Below the pieces are notes generated by a model, which was not told where the DNA came from, ran no database searches, and saw only the letters and a list, made by a program, of their open reading frames with translations. The translations under genes and the position numbers were made by a program. Shown in pieces: positions 7,415 through 11,110 of a stretch of DNA of 11,110 nt; within the stretch, counting starts at the first letter, position 1, and each line of letters starts with the position of its first letter. Origin of the DNA: an uncultured bacterium (GTDB lineage Bacteria; Patescibacteriota; Minisyncoccia; Phycocordibacterales; UBA9973); assembly GCA_903821415.1 (NCBI GenBank), contig CAIJLF010000091.1, positions 1 through 11,110 on the forward strand, written 5' to 3'.

Positions 7415-10249
7415 GTGAAAAAAGTTTTATCCTATATCTTAATATCTCTAATAATTTTCGCAAATTTATTTGCGCCTATTAGCGTAGGATTGGGAGAAAA
7501 AAATAACATAAAAATAACAAAAAATGAAGCCAGAGCTGCAGGGGAGGTGGTGTATATTGGTGCTTCATCAGATACAGACACTTCTGTAGGAATTAATGGA
7601 GGATTTTTTACTACTGAAAAATTACCTTCAGTTTTAGCGTATTATAATATAGGGTCAGGTAATCCTATAACAACTACAAATGGGGCTACCTTTATGGCCA
7701 GTGAAGGAACTTTAAGTGATATTACTACCAAAGATGCTCAAGGTAATATTCTTTACAAATATACTTTTGGTACCACTATACGACAAAGAGATTTATCTTC
7801 TAATTCAAATCTAACTTTTACAACGGGAAATACATACTATGTTGAAGCACAAATAAAGAAATTAGCTACTGATACTACATTTATAGCAACTAGTGCTACT
7901 GAAAGTTTTGTATTAGGAACTCCTTCTACGTACGGATATTTATATATGCCTGCAGATAAAATTGCACAAACAGATATTTATAATAATGGTATTATCCAAG
8001 GACTATCACAGCAAGAAGCCCAAAGATTGGTTCGTTCTACAACTCAACAACAAATAGATGCAAAAAATGCTGCACAAGGAGGCTTACCATCTTGTGGAGT
8101 TGTCTTTGGTAGTATTTCTGGTTGTGTTGCCCAAATAATCTACTATTTATTATTCGTCCCTACTTCATATTTGTTCGCTCTGTCTGGAGCATTTTTTGAT
8201 AATACTTTTTCTTATTCTGTTCAAAGTTCTTCCTATCAATCTTCATTTGTAGTACAAGGCTGGGGGCTTGTACGTGACTTCTGTAATATGTTCTTCATTT
8301 TTATAATGCTTTATATAGCTATAAGTACTATTCTAAATATTCATAATTTTAATACAAAAAGTACTATAATAAATGTAATTGTGATTGGTTTGTTTATTAA
8401 TTTTAGTTTATTTGCTACGCAAGTTATTATAGATTCTTCAAATATTATGGCGAGGGTCTTTTATAATGCTGATACTATTAAAGTTACAGAAAAGGGCGTA
8501 GATGGGGCAACAAATGTAATCTCAGCTATTGGCCCAGATGGTATTATTCCTTTATCTGCTGCCTTAGTAAATAAGGTAAACCCACAGAATATCATTATTC
8601 ATTCAGATAAAGTTGGTGATATTCCAGACAAAACAGGGAAAGGAACAAGTATAGGTGTAAATAATTCTTCTTTTATGCTAATAACACTTCTTGCCACTGG
8701 AATAAATATTGTAGGATTTGTTATCTTTCTATCTGTCGGACTTATATTCGTAGTTCGTGTAGTAGGTCTATGGGTAGCGATGATTATATCCCCATTAGCC
8801 TTTTTCACTTATATTCTACCAGAGCAAATGGCTGGGTGGAAAATGGTAGGATGGAAAAATTGGTGGCCAGAAACCCTCAAGCTGGCATTCCTGGCTCCTA
8901 TATTTATATTCTTCTTATATTTAATTCTGAAATTCTTAGAATTAGATCTTGTTTCTAGCTCACAAGGAACGACTGGAATACCTTTTGTAATAGCAACTAT
9001 TATTCCTTTCGCATTTATTATGGTTCTAATGATGAAGGCAAAGAAGATTGCTGTAGATATGTCAGGAGAAATAGGTGCGGCTGCATCAAAAATGGGAGCA
9101 GCAGCAGGTGGACTTGCTCTAGGAGCAGCGACAGGTGGAGCTGCCTTTGCTATGAGAAACACAATTGGAAGAGCGGGTAATGCTATAGCAGATTCAGACA
9201 GGCTTAAAGCAGCTGCGGATAAAAAGGGTATTGCAGGATTTGCAGCGAGATCTCTACGAAGCTTCGGTAAGGGAGCTGGAGGTGCTACATTTGATGCAAG
9301 AAATACACAAGCTGGTGCCTTGGCAGGTAGTAACCTTGGTGTAAAACTTGGTAAGGCTAAAGAAGGTGGATTCAAGAAGGATAAAGAAGATAAGATTAAA
9401 AAAGATGTAGCAAGAGCGAAAGACCTAGAACTAGGACCAGATTCAGAGCTAGTAAAGGATAAGAGAAAGAAAGATATACAACTAAAAGAAATACAAAGAA
9501 AGCATGGTCCAGATTTAGATAAATTAGATAAGGACCTAACAGGAGCAAGACAAGCATCTACAGATGCTAATGCAGCTTTAGCTGCAGACCCTAAAGATAA
9601 AAAGAAGCAAGAAGCAGCTAAACTTGCTAGTGAAAAAGTAACAGAAATAAATGCTAAAAAAGCTTATATAAAGAATGGTGGAGAAATAATGGAAGATGAA
9701 AAGGATAATAACGGAAATGTAGTTATGGAGAACGGCAAGGCAAAACAAAAAGGTACCGGTAAATTCTACACAGATAATGGTAAAATAACATCAGACGCTG
9801 CTGACTCCATTCTTAAGGCAATTAAAGATCAGGCTGACGCTCTAGAGAAAAAAGCCAAAGAAATCGAAGAATTATCTGCATCAATCGATAAAGATAGCTC
9901 TTATAGTGTTGCAGATAAAACAAAAGCTAAAGATGATGCTATTAAAGCAAGAGAACAATCAACTAATTTCAACAGTAATGAGCTAAAGACAGCTACTGAT
10001 ACCCATATAAAACAAAAAATTGATTCGGGGAAGTCGATGAAGCAAATTGAAACAGTTGATATTCCTGAAGCCCAAAGAAAAATTGATGAAACAAACACAG
10101 ACAGACACTTTAACGAAGCAGCTCGTCAGGAAGATAAAAAGTCTGGTGCGTGGAATAAAACAAAAAGAGCCTTTTCTGGTAGTAGTGCTAGTGGAATCGA
10201 TGAGGCTGTTTATAATATAAGAATGGATACTAAAATAGATGCTAAATAA
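7415..10249 (+). CDS. VirB6/TrbL-like type IV secretion-type polytopic membrane protein
   Basis: VirB6/TrbL proteins form the inner-membrane channel platform of type IV secretion systems. This 944-residue protein starts with a signal-like segment (MKK plus hydrophobic residues 4-20). A beta-rich exported domain occupies about 42-225. About seven membrane helices follow, near 233-260, 283-307, 316-340, 427-450, 452-468, 487-511 and 521-541, with an 80-residue loop at 341-420. The block LWVAMIISPLAFFTYILPEQ followed by a Trp-rich stretch and AFLAPIFIFFLYLIL is typical of this family in CPR bacteria, as I recall. A Gly/Ala-rich stretch (551-580) leads into a Lys/Glu-rich, coiled-coil-prone tail to 944, much longer than in classical VirB6 (about 300 residues in all). 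GTG at 7415 is chosen because the signal segment begins there and the extended -10 lies just upstream. Only 3 bp separate it from the next gene. Confidence 0.8.
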   Translation: MKKVLSYILISLIIFANLFAPISVGLGEKNNIKITKNEARAAGEVVYIGASSDTDTSVGINGGFFTTEKLPSVLAYYNIGSGNPITTTNGATFMASEGTLSDITTKDAQGNILYKYTFGTTIRQRDLSSNSNLTFTTGNTYYVEAQIKKLATDTTFIATSATESFVLGTPSTYGYLYMPADKIAQTDIYNNGIIQGLSQQEAQRLVRSTTQQQIDAKNAAQGGLPSCGVVFGSISGCVAQIIYYLLFVPTSYLFALSGAFFDNTFSYSVQSSSYQSSFVVQGWGLVRDFCNMFFIFIMLYIAISTILNIHNFNTKSTIINVIVIGLFINFSLFATQVIIDSSNIMARVFYNADTIKVTEKGVDGATNVISAIGPDGIIPLSAALVNKVNPQNIIIHSDKVGDIPDKTGKGTSIGVNNSSFMLITLLATGINIVGFVIFLSVGLIFVVRVVGLWVAMIISPLAFFTYILPEQMAGWKMVGWKNWWPETLKLAFLAPIFIFFLYLILKFLELDLVSSSQGTTGIPFVIATIIPFAFIMVLMMKAKKIAVDMSGEIGAAASKMGAAAGGLALGAATGGAAFAMRNTIGRAGNAIADSDRLKAAADKKGIAGFAARSLRSFGKGAGGATFDARNTQAGALAGSNLGVKLGKAKEGGFKKDKEDKIKKDVARAKDLELGPDSELVKDKRKKDIQLKEIQRKHGPDLDKLDKDLTGARQASTDANAALAADPKDKKKQEAAKLASEKVTEINAKKAYIKNGGEIMEDEKDNNGNVVMENGKAKQKGTGKFYTDNGKITSDAADSILKAIKDQADALEKKAKEIEELSASIDKDSSYSVADKTKAKDDAIKAREQSTNFNSNELKTATDTHIKQKIDSGKSMKQIETVDIPEAQRKIDETNTDRHFNEAARQEDKKSGAWNKTKRAFSGSSASGIDEAVYNIRMDTKIDAK

Positions 10250-10252
10250 TTT

Positions 10253-10684
10253 ATGACAGAAAAATTAACAAAAATAATGAATAGTGAAATATCAAAACTC
10301 TCAAGTGGTAAGCAAGAGGCTATTCATTCTGTTAATTGGGCTGCTATTACAGAAGAAATAAGTAAATATTTTTCTCTTACGGAAAATCAACTAAACTCTT
10401 TCCAGACAGAGACAGGGTTGGTCTTGGTTGGATTTGCAGAAGCCGATGAATATACTACTAATCTTGAAACCAATGCTGGCATAACAAAGATAGACTCAGA
10501 AAAAATAGCAGAAGAAGTTCTCATAAAGATATTTACTCCTATAGCAGAAAAGATAGAAAAATTTAAGAATATTGAACTAGGTATGCAAGTAAAAGAAAAA
10601 ATGAAGTCGCATGATCCAAAATGGGACCAAAGAATAAATTTTATCGTTTCAGGTGGTGATTATTCCTCTTTTTTAGATAATTAA
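10253..10684 (+). CDS. Small helical cytoplasmic protein, paralogue of the next gene
   Basis: This 143-residue protein has no signal peptide or membrane segment and is rich in Glu, Lys and Ile, so it is probably all-helical and cytoplasmic. It aligns without gaps over about 90 residues with the product of the following gene. Shared positions include AI..VNW near residue 22, a Q......TET.L.L.G block around 47-60, a Y...LE block, and IF..I.E near the C-terminal third. Comparable short proteins occur in Parcubacteria, as far as I recall, but I know no function. It starts 3 bp after the VirB6-like stop codon without a Shine-Dalgarno sequence, so translation is probably coupled. An accessory role on the cytoplasmic side of the membrane complex is an inference from position only. 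Confidence 0.8.
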   Translation: MTEKLTKIMNSEISKLSSGKQEAIHSVNWAAITEEISKYFSLTENQLNSFQTETGLVLVGFAEADEYTTNLETNAGITKIDSEKIAEEVLIKIFTPIAEKIEKFKNIELGMQVKEKMKSHDPKWDQRINFIVSGGDYSSFLDN

Positions 10685-10685
10685 A

Positions 10686-11110
10686 ATGGATACAACAACC
10701 GACATATTACAAATAAAGATAGCAAGAGCAAGAGAGAACCTACTTCAAGAGAGTAGGAATGCTATAGACGCAGTCAACTGGAAGCTCTTCATACAGGAGA
10801 TGAACCATAAATTCAATGAAGACCAGATAGACACTCTGACGACAGAGACCGAGCTCCTACTTTGTGGACTTGTAAGCACTGAAGACTACCCAGAAGAACT
10901 TGAAAAGAGAATGCAGATCCCTAAGAGCGCAGTAGCCCAACTAATTAGTGATTTGGATAAGCAAATATTCAAAAAAATACACGAGGAGTTTGAAAAGAGA
11001 CTTAATGATAAAGGTGATACAAAGATTACTTATACTGTTAAACCTCTAATAATAGACCCTAAGTTTTCAAATCTACCAAATGATATACAGAAAGCTGTTG
11101 CTATTTCAGA
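10686..11110 (+). CDS. Second small helical protein, tandem paralogue (partial, runs off the window)
   Basis: The frame is open from ATG 10686 to the window end, 141 complete codons starting MDTTTDILQIKIARARENLL. It has AIDAVNW, then Q....TTETELLLCG, then YPEELE, then QIFKKIHEEFEK, matching the preceding protein position by position. The C-terminal part from about residue 110 (KITYTVKPLIIDPKF) contains a possible beta segment. The ATG follows the previous TAA by a single base, so the two are almost certainly co-translated. The first half is noticeably richer in G+C (about 44% over 10741-10860, against about 35% in the matching part of its neighbour). The two copies are therefore not a recent duplication. 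Function unknown. Confidence 0.8.
   Translation, partial: MDTTTDILQIKIARARENLLQESRNAIDAVNWKLFIQEMNHKFNEDQIDTLTTETELLLCGLVSTEDYPEELEKRMQIPKSAVAQLISDLDKQIFKKIHEEFEKRLNDKGDTKITYTVKPLIIDPKFSNLPNDIQKAVAIS

Noticed and set aside
8809..9375. Minus-strand open frame of 188 codons opposite the VirB6-like gene
   Set aside because: It lies opposite the conserved membrane-helix and Gly/Ala-rich region and reads as Ala/Pro-rich low-complexity sequence, the usual shadow of Gly/Ala codons.
10211..10216. TATAAT inside the 3' end of the VirB6-like gene as a promoter for the small genes
   Set aside because: It lies in coding sequence (Tyr-Asn-Ile codons), has no TG extension or -35 partner, and the downstream gene is only 3 bp from the stop, which favours co-transcription.

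Overview
The window looks like a piece of an AT-rich genome (about one-third G+C by eye) from a member of the Candidate Phyla Radiation (Patescibacteria), most likely a Parcubacteria-type lineage. The grounds are the protein types: very large, Asn/Thr/Ser-rich surface proteins with 'CSDGxDNN.DGxID..DPxC' loops, Ig-like 'SWTS..A.SC...CTGP.G' domains, and a VirB6/TrbL-like membrane protein with a Gly/Ala-rich and then Lys-rich tail. This is family recognition from memory, since no database search was possible. The standard code (TGA = stop) fits, because no TGA interrupts about 3,450 codons. All genes are on the + strand.

Layout. Positions 1-57 are the last codons of an upstream gene. 63-3590 encodes a 1175-residue Cys-containing protein with no visible export signal; it ends in one calcium-type loop and two tandem six-Cys repeats. 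3643-7317 encodes a 1224-residue single-pass membrane protein with a modular extracellular part: a phage tail-fibre/decoration-like domain, two Ig-like domains, seven exact 47-residue Cys/Ca-loop repeats, two more Ig-like domains, an eighth Ca-loop repeat and a Cys-containing C-terminal domain. After a 97-bp gap with the best promoter in the window, 7415-10249 encodes a 944-residue VirB6/TrbL-like polytopic membrane protein with an N-terminal exported domain and a roughly 400-residue charged cytoplasmic tail. 10253-10684 and 10686 to the window end encode two small, soluble, mutually related helical proteins packed tightly behind it.

Taken together this reads as part of one operon-like locus for a cell-envelope machine. 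The VirB6-like protein would form the inner-membrane channel or platform of a type IV secretion-like apparatus. The two giant proteins would be extracellular or surface components that share the same Ca-loop module, and the two small paralogues would be cytoplasmic accessory proteins. The ATPase expected of such a system (VirB4/TraC-like) is not in the window. No tRNA, rRNA, CRISPR array, transposase or convincing rho-independent terminator was seen. The only non-coding stretches are the short gaps between genes, the longest being 97 bp.
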